Source: Methylobrevis albus (lineage in GTDB: Bacteria > Pseudomonadota > Alphaproteobacteria > Rhizobiales > Pleomorphomonadaceae). Taken from it: a stretch of DNA of 64,000 nucleotides. Under the pieces are notes generated by a model. That model did not search any database and was not told where the DNA came from. It saw only the letters and a program-made list of their open reading frames with translations. The DNA is taken from assembly GCF_015904235.1 (NCBI RefSeq), contig NZ_JADZLT010000054.1:190386-254385 (forward strand). Reading direction: 5' to 3'. Made by a program: the position numbers and the translations under genes. Each line of letters opens with the position of its first letter. Positions within the stretch are counted from its first letter, which is position 1. Positions 41,542 to 50,297 of the stretch are shown piece after piece.

Positions 41542-43320
41542 ATGGTCCCATCGTCGCGCCTCCGTCGCCCCTCCCCCCGTGCGCTGCTGCTCACCGCCGC
41601 CGGCGCGCTGGTGGTCGCGGCCGCGGCCTACGCCGCCTTCGAGGTGACGCTGGCCGGCGACATCGACGCCGCGCGCGAGCGCGCCGAACTGCGGCTCGGC
41701 AGCTTCGAGAGCACGCTGGAGATGATCGTCGAGCGCTACCGCTTCCTGCCCACCGTGGTGGCGCAGGCGCGCGAGGTGCGCGCCGTTCTGCGTGCGCCGG
41801 ACGATCCGCTGGCCGTCGCCGCCGCCAACGCGCACCTCTCCCGGCTCGAGGACAGCGCCGCCGCCGACGAGCTGTTCGTGATGAACCCGGAGGGCCGCAT
41901 CCTCGCCGCCGGCAACTGGTGGTCGCTGGAGACGCTGGTCGGCGCCGACCGGTCGCAGCGGCCGTATTTTGCCGGCGCCATCGCCCGCGGCAGCGCGCGG
42001 ATGTACGCCGTCGGGCTCACCACCAACCTCCCCGGCTATTTCCTCGCCCAACGCGTCGACGACGGCGACACCATGCTCGGCGTCGCCGTCGCCAAGGTCA
42101 GCCTCGGCGAGCTCGAGGCGATCTGGTGGCGCTCGGGCGAGGAGATCGCGGTGGTCGACGAGGCGGGCACCGTGCTGCTCTCGACCCGGCCCGACTGGCG
42201 CTTCCGGCAACTCGCGGACGGCGAGGACGCCGTGCTCGCCCGGCGCGACCGCTGGCGCGGCGCCGAGCGCGTCACCTTCGCCGGCGGCGATCCGGAGGGC
42301 GCGGCGATCCTCGACGCCATCCGCCTGCCCTCGCATGACTGGCGCCTGCTCTACTTCACGCCGTTCACCGAGGTGACCGGCCGTGCGCTCACCATGGCGG
42401 TGCTCGCCGCCCTGCTCGCCGGCGGCCTGCTGCTCGCCGGCCTCGCCGGCTGGCAGCGCCGCCGCGCCAACCTCGCGGTCGCCCGCGCCGCCAAGGTGCT
42501 GGAGCGCCGCGTCGCCGAGCGCACGACGGAGCTGCGCGCCGTCAACGCCCGCCTCGAGGCCGAGGTCGCCGAGCGCCGCCGCGCCGAGGTCGGCCTCGTC
42601 CAGGCGGCCAAACTCGCCAGCCTCGGCCAGACCATGGCCGGCATCGCGCACGAGATCAGCCAGCCGATCGCGGCGCTGCGCACCAGCGCGGCGAGCCTGA
42701 AGATCGTCGCCGCCCGCGACGCGGCGCGGCCGGGCGGCGGCGGACCCGAGGGCGCGGAACGGATCGCCCGCACCATCGCCAGCATGGCTGGCATGATCGA
42801 CCGCCTCGCCGCCCTCACCGACCATCTGCGCAGCTTCGCCCGGAAAGACACCGCCGGCGTCGCGCCGGTCGATCCACTCGCCGCCGTCGACGCCGCGCTC
42901 GGCCTGCTCGCCCATCGCCTCGAGGCCGACGGCGTCACGGTCGAGCGCCATGGCCCGCGCCACGGCCTCGTCGTCGCCGCCAATCCGATCCGGCTGGAGC
43001 AGGTCTTCGTCAATCTCCTCGCCAATGCGCTCGACGCCATGGAGGCGAGCGCCGTGCGCCGGCTGACCATCGCCGTCGAGGCCGGCGCGGACGCCGTCGA
43101 TATCGCCGTCTCCGACACCGGCGCCGGCATGCCGGCCGAGGTGATCGCGCAGCTGTTCGACCCCTTCTTCACCACCAAGGAAGCCGGCCGCGGCCTCGGC
43201 CTCGGCCTGTCGATCTCCGCCGGCATCGTCGCGGAGATCGGCGGGCGCATCGCCGTCGCCAGCGTCCCCGGCACCGGCACCACCTTCACCGTCCACCTGC
43301 CGCGCGCCGCCGCCGGCTGA
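41542..43320 (+). CDS. Sensor histidine kinase, DctB type
   Basis: 592-residue inner-membrane sensor. Two transmembrane helices (about 14-34 and 283-305) bracket a periplasmic double-PAS domain with DctB-like motifs: LEMIVERYRFLPTVVAQAREV, GNWWSLETLVGADRSQRPYF and YAVGLTTNLPGYFLAQRV. A cytoplasmic coiled coil (RRVAERTTELRAVNARLEAEVAERR) leads to the phospho-acceptor His370 in GIAHEISQPIAALR. The ATPase N, G1 and G2 boxes are VFVNLLANALDAME, SDTGAGMP and GRGLGLGLSISAG. The open frame extends far upstream, but ATG 41542 gives the proper N-terminus. It is divergent from tctCBA and forms a pair with the regulator at 43345. Confidence 0.92.
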   Translation: MVPSSRLRRPSPRALLLTAAGALVVAAAAYAAFEVTLAGDIDAARERAELRLGSFESTLEMIVERYRFLPTVVAQAREVRAVLRAPDDPLAVAAANAHLSRLEDSAAADELFVMNPEGRILAAGNWWSLETLVGADRSQRPYFAGAIARGSARMYAVGLTTNLPGYFLAQRVDDGDTMLGVAVAKVSLGELEAIWWRSGEEIAVVDEAGTVLLSTRPDWRFRQLADGEDAVLARRDRWRGAERVTFAGGDPEGAAILDAIRLPSHDWRLLYFTPFTEVTGRALTMAVLAALLAGGLLLAGLAGWQRRRANLAVARAAKVLERRVAERTTELRAVNARLEAEVAERRRAEVGLVQAAKLASLGQTMAGIAHEISQPIAALRTSAASLKIVAARDAARPGGGGPEGAERIARTIASMAGMIDRLAALTDHLRSFARKDTAGVAPVDPLAAVDAALGLLAHRLEADGVTVERHGPRHGLVVAANPIRLEQVFVNLLANALDAMEASAVRRLTIAVEAGADAVDIAVSDTGAGMPAEVIAQLFDPFFTTKEAGRGLGLGLSISAGIVAEIGGRIAVASVPGTGTTFTVHLPRAAAG

Positions 43321-43344
43321 GCCCCCCGCCACCGAGGAGATCCG

Positions 43345-44700
43345 ATGCCGCCCGTTTCCGTGCTCGTGGTCGACGACGACGCGATGGTGCGCGACTCGCT
43401 CGCCGAATTCCTCGGCCTGTCGGGCTTTGCGGTCTCGACCGCCGCCGATGCCGCCGAGGGGCTCGGCATGGCGATCGCTGGCGATCCCGACGTGGTGCTG
43501 ACCGACGTGCGCATGCCCGGCCGCTCCGGCCTCGAATTCCTGCGCGCCCTGCGCGCCGCCTGCCCCGAGGCCGCCGTCGTGCTGATCACCGGCCACGGCG
43601 ACGTGCCGATGGCGGTGGAGGCAGTGAAGGGCGGTGCCTTCGAGTTCCTGCAGAAGCCCTACGATCCCGACCACCTCGCCTCGGTCCTCACAACCGCCGC
43701 CGAGCAGCGCCGGCTGAAGCGCGAACTCGCCCAGCTTCGCCGCCGGCTGGATGGCGGCGAGGCGGAGCTCGAGACCCGCGTGCTCGGCATCTCGCCCGCC
43801 GCGGCCGAGCTGCGCCGGGCGATCCTCGAACTCAGCCCGATCGCCGTCGACGTCGTCATCAACGGCGAGACCGGCACCGGCAAGGAAGTGGCCGCGCGGG
43901 CGCTGCACGCCCTGTCGCCGCGCCGCGCCGGCCCCTTCGTCGCCGTCAACTGCGCGGCGATCCCCTCCGAACTCGTCGAGAGCGAACTCTTCGGCCACGA
44001 GGCCGGCGCCTTCACCGGCGCGCGCGCCACCCGGATCGGCAAGTTCGAGCACGCCAACGGCGGCACGCTGCTCCTCGACGAGATCGAGAGCATGCCGGCG
44101 CTGGTGCAGGCCAAAGTGCTGCGCGTGCTGCAGGAGCGGGTGGTGGAGCGGGTCGGCTCCAACCGGCCGATCGTCCTCGACGTCCGCATCCTCGCCGCCT
44201 CCAAGGCCGATCTCGGCGCCGAGAGCGGCAGCGGCGGCTTCCGCGCCGATCTCTACTACCGCCTGAATACGGCCAGCCTCGCCCTGCCGCCGCTGCGCGA
44301 GCGCGGCGAGGACGTGCCGTTCCTGTTCGAGCATTTCCTCACCGAGGCCGCCCGCCGCCACGGCCGCGAGCCGCCGCCGGTGCGCACCGACGACGTCGAG
44401 GCGCTGCTGGCGCACGACTGGCCCGGCAACCTCCGCGAACTGAAATCCGTCGCCGAGCGCTTCGCCCTCGGCCTCAGCGCCAGCGGCTCGGTCGCCCGCA
44501 TCCTGCGCCGCGGCCAGCCGCCGACGGCTGCCTCCGCCTCCCTCGCCGAGCGGGTCGCGAGCTACGAGCGCCGCTTGATCGAGGCGGCGCTCGCCGAGCA
44601 CGGCGGCTCGGTGCAGGCCGTGGTTGAAACGCTGAAGGTGCCGCGGCGGACGCTGAACGAGAAGATGGCGAAATACGGCCTGGTGCGGCCGCGCTCGTGA
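43345..44700 (+). CDS. Sigma-54-dependent response regulator, DctD type
   Basis: 451 residues. The receiver domain has phospho-acceptor Asp54 (VVLTDVRMPG) and Lys104. The AAA+ domain has Walker A NGETGTGKE (about 173-181), GAFTGA at 221-226 and Walker B LLLDEIESM. A Fis-type helix-turn-helix ends the protein (EHGGSVQAVVETLKVPRRTLNEKMAKYGL). It follows the DctB-like kinase 24 bases later with GAGGAG upstream. It should bind the three dyads upstream of tctC and activate the sigma-54 promoter there. Confidence 0.92.
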   Translation: MPPVSVLVVDDDAMVRDSLAEFLGLSGFAVSTAADAAEGLGMAIAGDPDVVLTDVRMPGRSGLEFLRALRAACPEAAVVLITGHGDVPMAVEAVKGGAFEFLQKPYDPDHLASVLTTAAEQRRLKRELAQLRRRLDGGEAELETRVLGISPAAAELRRAILELSPIAVDVVINGETGTGKEVAARALHALSPRRAGPFVAVNCAAIPSELVESELFGHEAGAFTGARATRIGKFEHANGGTLLLDEIESMPALVQAKVLRVLQERVVERVGSNRPIVLDVRILAASKADLGAESGSGGFRADLYYRLNTASLALPPLRERGEDVPFLFEHFLTEAARRHGREPPPVRTDDVEALLAHDWPGNLRELKSVAERFALGLSASGSVARILRRGQPPTAASASLAERVASYERRLIEAALAEHGGSVQAVVETLKVPRRTLNEKMAKYGLVRPRS

Positions 44701-44713
44701 TCAGGGCGCCCGA

Positions 44714-45871
44714 TCAGGCCGGCGCCGCTTCGCCGTCCCGCACGCCGCCGATCCAGGTCGCCTGCACGTGCAGCCCGTCGTCGAGATGGACCAGATCGGC
44801 CGCGCGGCCCGCCGCGATGCGGCCGAAGCGGTCGCCGATGCCGAGCGCCTCGGCCGGGTAGCGCGACGCCATCCGGAGCACTTCCTCGACGTCGACGCCG
44901 AGCCGCTCGGTGCAGAAGCGCACCGCCGACGCCATGTCGAGATCCGCACCCGCCAGCGTGCCGTCGCCGAGCACCAGACGTCCGTCCTCGCGCCGCGCGG
45001 TACGCCCATTGAGCACGAAGCTGTCCCCGTCCGCACCGACGGTGGACATCGCATCGGTGACGAGGAAGCAGCGCCCCGGCCCGCGCTTGCCCCGGATCGC
45101 GACGGCGAGGCTGGCGGGATGCACATGGTGGCCGTCGGCGATCACGCCGCACCAGACGTCGCCGGCGTCGAGTGCCGCGCCGACGAGGCCCGGGGCGCGG
45201 TGGCCGAGCGGGCTCATCGCATTGAAGAGGTGCGTCGCACAGCGCGCCCCGGCCGCGAACGCCGCCACGGCGTCGTCGTAGCTCGCATCGCTGTGGCCGA
45301 GGCTGACCACGATGCCGGCATCGGCGAGGCGCCGGATCAGCGCCGGCGGCGCCTGCTCGGGCGCCAGCGTCAGCATCAGCAGGCCGACCCGGGCCTGCGC
45401 CGCGATCAGCGCCTCGACGTCGTCGTCGCCGAGTGGCCGCATCAGCTCGGCGAGATGGGCGCCCTTGCGGGCCGGGGCGAGATGCGGCCCCTCGAGGTGC
45501 AGCCCGATCACGCCAGGGACGCTGCCGACCGCGACCGCCGCGATCGCCGCGGCCATCACCGCCGGCCCGTCGGTGATCAGCGTCGGCAGCAGCGCGGTGG
45601 TGCCGAAGCGCCGGTGCGCCGCGGCGATCGCGGCGATGCCCTCCGGCGAGGGATCATCGTTGAAGAGCACGCCGCCGCCGCCGTTCACCTGCGCGTCGAC
45701 GAAGCCCGGCGCCAGCCAGCCGCCGCCGAGGTCGGTTCGCCGGGCGTCGTCCGGCACCGCGTCGGCGGGCACGATGGCGGCGATCCGGCCGCCGTCGATC
45801 AGCACGGCGGAGCGGTCGCGGATCGTGTCGCCGTCGAAGATCCGGGCGCCGACGAGGGCATCATGGGGCAT
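44714..45871 (-). CDS. nagA: N-acetylglucosamine-6-phosphate deacetylase
   Basis: 385-residue amidohydrolase. It deacetylates GlcNAc-6-phosphate to glucosamine-6-phosphate in amino-sugar and cell-wall recycling. Metal-binding and substrate motifs are in order: GFVDAQVNGGGGV, GLHLEGPHLAPARKGAH (metal Glu), SLGHSDASYDDAV (His), CATHLFNAMSP (His), and FLVTDAMSTVG (Asp). The length matches the family. No nagB or PTS genes are nearby. It is divergent from the DHDPS-family gene at 46078, which also may act on sugar acids or amino sugars, and convergent with the DctD-like gene. Confidence 0.92.
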   Translation of the reverse strand: MPHDALVGARIFDGDTIRDRSAVLIDGGRIAAIVPADAVPDDARRTDLGGGWLAPGFVDAQVNGGGGVLFNDDPSPEGIAAIAAAHRRFGTTALLPTLITDGPAVMAAAIAAVAVGSVPGVIGLHLEGPHLAPARKGAHLAELMRPLGDDDVEALIAAQARVGLLMLTLAPEQAPPALIRRLADAGIVVSLGHSDASYDDAVAAFAAGARCATHLFNAMSPLGHRAPGLVGAALDAGDVWCGVIADGHHVHPASLAVAIRGKRGPGRCFLVTDAMSTVGADGDSFVLNGRTARREDGRLVLGDGTLAGADLDMASAVRFCTERLGVDVEEVLRMASRYPAEALGIGDRFGRIAAGRAADLVHLDDGLHVQATWIGGVRDGEAAPA

Positions 45872-46077
45872 GGGGATGGCCGTCCGTGGTCGTCGCGGCG
45901 GGCGGCCGCGCAGTGCGGCGCCGTTCGGCGAGTGTCGTCCGCAGCGTTTCTATCGTCTGAACGAAGCGGCAGCGACGTTTTCTTTCGCGGCGCGCCGCGC
46001 CATGGTGGCGCCGCCGCCGGAGGCGGCGCCGGTCTCCGGCCCGCCCCGCCCAGCCCAGGAAGGACCAGACCGCCTTG

Positions 46078-47010
46078 ATGCGTCTCGATCACACCGCCGC
46101 CGGCGTCTACGCCATCGCCGCCACCCCGTTCACCGCCGACGGCCGTCTCGACACCGCCTCGATCGACAGCCTCACCGACTACTACCTCGGCGCCGGCGTC
46201 ACCGGCCTCACCATCCTCGGCATCCTCGGCGAGGCGCCGAAGCTCGAGGCGGAAGAGTCGCTCGCGGTGACGCGGCAGGTGGTCAAACGCGCCGGCGTAC
46301 CGGTGATCGTCGGCGTCTCGGCGCCGGGCTTTGCCGCCATGCGCTGGCTCGCCCGCAACGCGATGGACCTCGGCGCCGCCGGCGTGATGATCGCCCCGCC
46401 GCCGGCGCTGCGCACCGACGACCAGATCGTCACCTACTACGCCCAGGCGATCGAGGCGATCGGCGACGACATCCCCGTCTGCGTGCAGGACTATCCGCTG
46501 ACCCTGACCGTGGTGATGACGCCGGGCGTCATCCGCCGCATCTTCGAGAACCATGCCTCCTGCGTGATGCTGAAGCACGAGGACTGGCCCGGCCTCGAGA
46601 AGATCAGCCGCCTGCGCGCCTGGCAGGCCGAAGGCGCGCTGAAGCCGATCTCGATCCTCTGCGGCAACGGCGGCCTGTTCCTCGACTTCGAGATGGAGCG
46701 CGGCGTCGACGGCGCGATGACCGGCTACGCCTTCACCGACATGCTGGTCGAGCTCGTCGACCTCGCGAAGGCCGGCGACCGCGAGGCGGCGCACGACCTG
46801 TTCGACGCCCATTTGCCGCTGATGCGCTACGAGCACCAGCAGGGCGTCGGCCTCGCCGTGCGCAAATACGTGCTGATGCGCCGCGGCGCTATCGCCTGCG
46901 ACGCCCAGCGCAACCCCGGCTCCAGCCTCACCGCCGCGGCACGGGCCGAGGTAGACTACCTGCTCGAGCGCCTCGCGCGCCGCGATCCGCGCAGGGCCTT
47001 GGCTGAATAA
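46078..47010 (+). CDS. Dihydrodipicolinate synthase/N-acetylneuraminate lyase family protein
   Basis: 310-residue class I aldolase. It opens GVYAIAATPFTADGRLDTASIDSLTDYYLG. The Schiff-base Lys166 is in SCVMLKHEDWPG and the partner Tyr139 is in CVQDYPLTL. The GxxGE-type loop reads GILGEAPKLEAEE. The substrate cannot be given; the family includes keto-acid aldolases and dehydratases. The 3' end is unusual: 154 bases of it (46838-46991) are repeated at 47583-47736, on the other side of an AT-rich insert. The two copies then differ, ending RDPRRALAE here and RDPRAKL in the downstream copy, so this protein's last few residues may come from the insert junction. The ATG at 46078 follows a TTG at 46075. 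Confidence 0.85.
   Translation: MRLDHTAAGVYAIAATPFTADGRLDTASIDSLTDYYLGAGVTGLTILGILGEAPKLEAEESLAVTRQVVKRAGVPVIVGVSAPGFAAMRWLARNAMDLGAAGVMIAPPPALRTDDQIVTYYAQAIEAIGDDIPVCVQDYPLTLTVVMTPGVIRRIFENHASCVMLKHEDWPGLEKISRLRAWQAEGALKPISILCGNGGLFLDFEMERGVDGAMTGYAFTDMLVELVDLAKAGDREAAHDLFDAHLPLMRYEHQQGVGLAVRKYVLMRRGAIACDAQRNPGSSLTAAARAEVDYLLERLARRDPRRALAE
46838..46991 (+). repeat. Direct repeat flanking AT-rich insert, copy 1 (within gene)
   Basis: 154 bases at the 3' end of the DHDPS-family gene, identical to 47583-47736 except for five substitutions, most of them in third codon positions. Same orientation. Confidence 0.9.
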
Positions 47011-47582
47011 CTAAACGAAGCGATAGTACAGAAAGAGAATTTCTTCTATGAATTAATTAGACAAAACTATCAATTCGAAAAAAATCATCGAGAAACTACC
47101 GAGCACCTTCTATATCTTCAGCGATAATTTCAGCATACTCGTCAATTTCGATAAAAGCACGATGAGCAACAGCTGGATCGACTAAATCTCGGACAACTAT
47201 TGTCACAAATTCCGTTAGAACCATAGCTTTTGCTTGCCATCCTTCGATGGATCGAATATTTATGTAAGCAGCCCCGCCAGTCATGCGATATCCAGAAGTC
47301 CAATCAGGCATTCCATCGGCGATGAGAGGACCCACCTTTACAAGCCCCTTGGTTGCATAACTGTTATAATGCTCGGTATTTGGAGTCCATGCGATAATTG
47401 TCTCTTTGGCTTTCATAATTAATACTCGGATTAGATGATTGAGGTTTTTTTGAGGAACATCTGTTAGTGGTTGCCGAGCTCAATTTTCTTTTTCAACATC
47501 AGGTGGTGCACGCCAGAAGTTGGGGCAGCGGAAGATCGCGGGCGCGACACGTGGAGTTTGCAATAGTTTTGCCTTCCCGGCT
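47011..47582. other. AT-rich insert between the direct repeats
   Basis: About 570 bases, mostly strongly AT-rich in a GC-rich genome, placed between two 154-base direct repeats of the end of the DHDPS-family gene. It carries one orphan gene on the minus strand (47096-47416). The right part (47500-47582) is again GC-rich. There is no integrase or transposase. Confidence 0.8.
47096..47416 (-). CDS. Orphan small protein in AT-rich insert
   Basis: 106 residues starting MKAKETIIAWTPNTEHYNSYATKGLV. The sequence is a mix of short strands and helices, with an acidic C-terminal helix (EIDEYAEIIAEDIEG). There is no signal peptide, membrane segment or known motif. Codon use is AT-rich, unlike all neighbours, which indicates transfer. 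The ribosome-binding site is not clear. The function is unknown; the reading frame being intact in AT-rich DNA is the main support for a real gene. Confidence 0.55.
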   Translation of the reverse strand: MKAKETIIAWTPNTEHYNSYATKGLVKVGPLIADGMPDWTSGYRMTGGAAYINIRSIEGWQAKAMVLTEFVTIVVRDLVDPAVAHRAFIEIDEYAEIIAEDIEGAR

Positions 47583-47749
47583 AGCAGGGCGTCGGCCTCG
47601 CGGTGCGCAAATACGTGCTGATGCGCCGCGGCGCCATCGCCTGCGACGCCCAGCGCAACCCCGGCTCCAGCCTTACCGCCGCGGCACGGGCCGAGGTAGA
47701 CTACCTGCTCGCGCGCCTTGCGCGCCGCGATCCGCGGGCCAAGCTCTGA
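47583..47749 (+). pseudogene. Detached 3' end of a DHDPS-family gene
   Basis: The first 154 bases duplicate 46838-46991 with five changes. In the matching frame it reads GVGLAVRKYVLMRRGAIA and continues to RDPRAKL, ending in TGA at 47747-47749. It lacks a start and the catalytic part. Because the ending RAKL is a natural-looking terminus, this may be the original 3' end of the gene before the AT-rich insertion, with the intact upstream copy completed by duplicated DNA. Confidence 0.85.
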
Positions 47750-47951
47750 CGCGCAGCCGGCGGGCACGTTTTTTAGCCAACTGGCGAAACTTAATGCACG
47801 CAGCTATCGTATCCCGGGGCGTGAAGCGGCGGCGTGTCGACTTCGGCCAGTGTCTCCGCCGGATTCCGGCAGGCTCCGCGGCACGCGGGGGTTGGTGACA
47901 CCGGCTGGAAGTGGGCGCGTCAGACACGCGAGCCCCGGAGGATGCCTAGCC

Positions 47952-48329
47952 GTGTACAAACCCGAAGGTCAGAACAGCGTTTCGCCCTACCTCGTCGTCG
48001 CCGACCTGCCGGTCGCAGTCAAGTTCATCAAGCAGGTGTTCGGCGGCAAGCTGACCTACGAGCACCGGCGCCCCGATGGACGGGTCGGCCATGCCGAGGT
48101 GCGCATCGACGACACAGTGGTGATGATCGGCGAGATGCCGGGCGGACCCGAGGCACAGGTGCACGTCTACGTCTCCGACGTCGACGCCGTGTTCGAGCGC
48201 GCGCTCGAAGCGGGCGCCACCGTCGCCCAGGCGGTAGCCGAGAAGGGTGACGGCGACCGCCGCGGCGGCGTCGTCGACGATTGCGGCACCACCTGGTGGA
48301 TCGCCACGATGGTCGATCCGCGGGGCTGA
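47952..48329 (+). CDS. VOC (glyoxalase/bleomycin-resistance) family protein
   Basis: 125 residues from a GTG at 47952, with GGAGG ten bases upstream. It has the tandem beta-alpha-beta-beta-beta modules of the VOC fold: SVSPYLVVADLPVAVKFIKQVFGGKL, then the strands of VGHAEVRIDDTVVMIGEMPGG and VHVYVSDVDAVFERALEAGATV to GGVVDDCGTTWWIATMVD. It is closest to the PhnB-like subgroup. The open frame extends upstream to 47718, but the extra part has no family similarity. The substrate is unknown. Confidence 0.85.
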   Translation: MYKPEGQNSVSPYLVVADLPVAVKFIKQVFGGKLTYEHRRPDGRVGHAEVRIDDTVVMIGEMPGGPEAQVHVYVSDVDAVFERALEAGATVAQAVAEKGDGDRRGGVVDDCGTTWWIATMVDPRG

Positions 48330-48365
48330 GCCGCCCCGCCCCGATCCGTCACCGCGCCGGTCCGG

Positions 48366-50120
48366 TCAGCTCGCCCCCGCGAGCGTGAGCGCCTGCGCCT
48401 CGACGAGCTGCCGGTAGCGGCCCCCGGCCGCGACCAGCCGGTCGTGGTCGCCGTGCTCCGCGACGCGGCCGTCGCTGATCACGACGATGCGGTCCGCATG
48501 GCGGATCGTCGCCAGCCGGTGCGCGATCACCAGCGTCGTGCGTCCCTGCGACAGCTCCGACAGCGCCGCCTGGATCGCGTGCTCGGTCTCCGAATCGAGC
48601 GCCGAGGTCGCCTCGTCGAGGATCAGGATCGGCGGGTCCTTCAGGAACACGCGCGCGATCGCCACACGCTGCTTCTGCCCACCCGAGAGCTGCACGCCCC
48701 GCTCGCCGACCACCGTGCCGAGCCCGTTGGGCAGCGAGTCGATCATCTCACCGAGCCGCGCGCGCCGGGCGGCGGCCATGATCTCCTCCTCGGTCGCGCC
48801 GAGCCTGCCATAAGCGATGTTCTCGCCGATCGTGCCGGCGAACAGGAACACGTCCTGCTGCACGATGCCGATCTGGCGCCGCAGCGAGGCGAGCGTGAAG
48901 TCGCGCACGTCGCGGCCGTCGATGGTGATGCGCCCCGCACCGACGTCGTAGAACCGCGGCACCAGCGACAGCAGCGTCGACTTGCCGGCGCCCGACGGGC
49001 CGACGAAGGCCACCGTCTCGCCGGGCCGCACCACGAGGTCGACGCCCTTCAGGATCGGCCGCCCCGGATCGTAGCCGAAGCCGACGCCCTCGAAGCCGAC
49101 GCCGCCCCGGACCGCCTCGACCGCGACGGCGTCCGGACGATCGGCGATGTCCGGCTCGGTCGCAAGCAGGTCGCGGTAGCGCGAGAAGCCGGCGATCCCC
49201 TTCGGATAGGTCTCGACCACGGCGGCGATCTTCTCGATCGGCTGGTAGAACACATTGATCAGCAACAGGAAGCCGACGAAGCCGCCGACGCTGAGGTCGC
49301 CGACCGAGACGTACCAGGCGCCCGCCAGCAGCACGGCGATCTGGACGAGGCGCATGCCGAGGTAGTTGAGCGCGAGGCTCGCGGCCATGATGCCGTAGGC
49401 CTTCAGCTTGGTCGTCATGTAGAGCCGGTTCTCGACCGCGAACAGCGCCCGCTCGTGCTCCTCGTTGGCGAACGCCCTGACCACCCGCGCGCCGCCGACG
49501 TTCTCCTCGATGCGGGCGTTGAACGCCCCCACGCGGCCGAACTGCGCCTGCCAGTTCAGCGTCATCGCCCGGCCGTAGCGCATCACGAGGAACACGACGA
49601 GCGGCACGATCGCCGTGGTCACCAGGGCGAGTTCGACGTGGACGTAGAACATCAGTGCCAGCGCCCCGGCGAACGTCATCACTGCGATGAACAGGTCCTC
49701 AGGGCCGTGGTGCGCCACCTCGCCGATCTCCTCGAGATCCTTGGTGAGGCGGGCGACGATGTGGCCGGTCTTCTCGGTGTCGAAGAAGCGGAAGGAGAGC
49801 CGCTGCAGATGGTCGAAGGCGCGCCGGCGCATCTCGGTCTCGATCCGGATGCCGAGCACGTGGCCCCAATAGGTGACGATCGCCATCAGCCCGGCGTTGA
49901 TCACGTAGACCGCGAGCAAGCCGACGGTCGCGAGCAGGATCAGCCGGAAATCACCGCTCGGCAGCAGCCGATCGACGAAACCGGTCACGGCGAGCGGAAA
50001 CACCAGCGACAGCAGCCCCGACAGCACCGCGCAGCCGAAATCGACGAGGAACAGCCGCCGATGCGGCCGGTAGTAGGAGAAGAAGTCGCGCAGCACGCCG
50101 GACCCCTTGCCGATGACCAT
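48366..50120 (-). CDS. ABC exporter, fused permease and ATPase (MsbA-like)
   Basis: 584-residue half-transporter that works as a homodimer. The N-terminal part (about 1-320) has six transmembrane helices, beginning RRLFLVDFGCAVLSGLLSLVFPLAV. The nucleotide-binding domain has Walker A GPSGAGKST (near 377), a Q loop in RRQIGIVQQDVFLFAG, the signature LSGGQKQRVAIAR and Walker B PILILDEATSALDSETE, followed by the H-loop His in VIAHRLATIRHADRI. The substrate is unknown; lipid or drug export is typical. It is divergent from the Rrf2 regulator gene, 176 bases away. Confidence 0.9.
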   Translation of the reverse strand: MVIGKGSGVLRDFFSYYRPHRRLFLVDFGCAVLSGLLSLVFPLAVTGFVDRLLPSGDFRLILLATVGLLAVYVINAGLMAIVTYWGHVLGIRIETEMRRRAFDHLQRLSFRFFDTEKTGHIVARLTKDLEEIGEVAHHGPEDLFIAVMTFAGALALMFYVHVELALVTTAIVPLVVFLVMRYGRAMTLNWQAQFGRVGAFNARIEENVGGARVVRAFANEEHERALFAVENRLYMTTKLKAYGIMAASLALNYLGMRLVQIAVLLAGAWYVSVGDLSVGGFVGFLLLINVFYQPIEKIAAVVETYPKGIAGFSRYRDLLATEPDIADRPDAVAVEAVRGGVGFEGVGFGYDPGRPILKGVDLVVRPGETVAFVGPSGAGKSTLLSLVPRFYDVGAGRITIDGRDVRDFTLASLRRQIGIVQQDVFLFAGTIGENIAYGRLGATEEEIMAAARRARLGEMIDSLPNGLGTVVGERGVQLSGGQKQRVAIARVFLKDPPILILDEATSALDSETEHAIQAALSELSQGRTTLVIAHRLATIRHADRIVVISDGRVAEHGDHDRLVAAGGRYRQLVEAQALTLAGAS

Positions 50121-50278
50121 GTTCGAAACCGCCGGCGACGGCCGGCCGAGCCAGACGACGGTTTAGTCGCTCGGCTGTCAAATTGGAATGTGAATCTCAG
50201 GTTTCCGCATGCCGCGGCAGCAGACGCGGCACCTCGGGCCGCGCGGGCCTGAGCCTCCTCTTGCGCTGCCCGCCGATT

Positions 50279-50297
50279 TGTAACATATGAAGTTACA
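50279..50297. promoter_or_regulatory. Operator dyad overlapping the rrf2 start codon
   Basis: TGTAAC and GTTACA form a perfect 6-bp inverted repeat with a seven-base spacer. The last base is the A of the ATG at 50297, so a bound regulator would block initiation. No ribosome-binding site is visible, so the mRNA may be leaderless or start very close to the ATG. Confidence 0.5.

Noticed and set aside
47467..47898. Open frame of 143 codons across the downstream direct repeat
   Set aside because: It reads the duplicated gene end in a wrong frame. The matching frame gives the DHDPS-family C-terminus, annotated as a pseudogene fragment.
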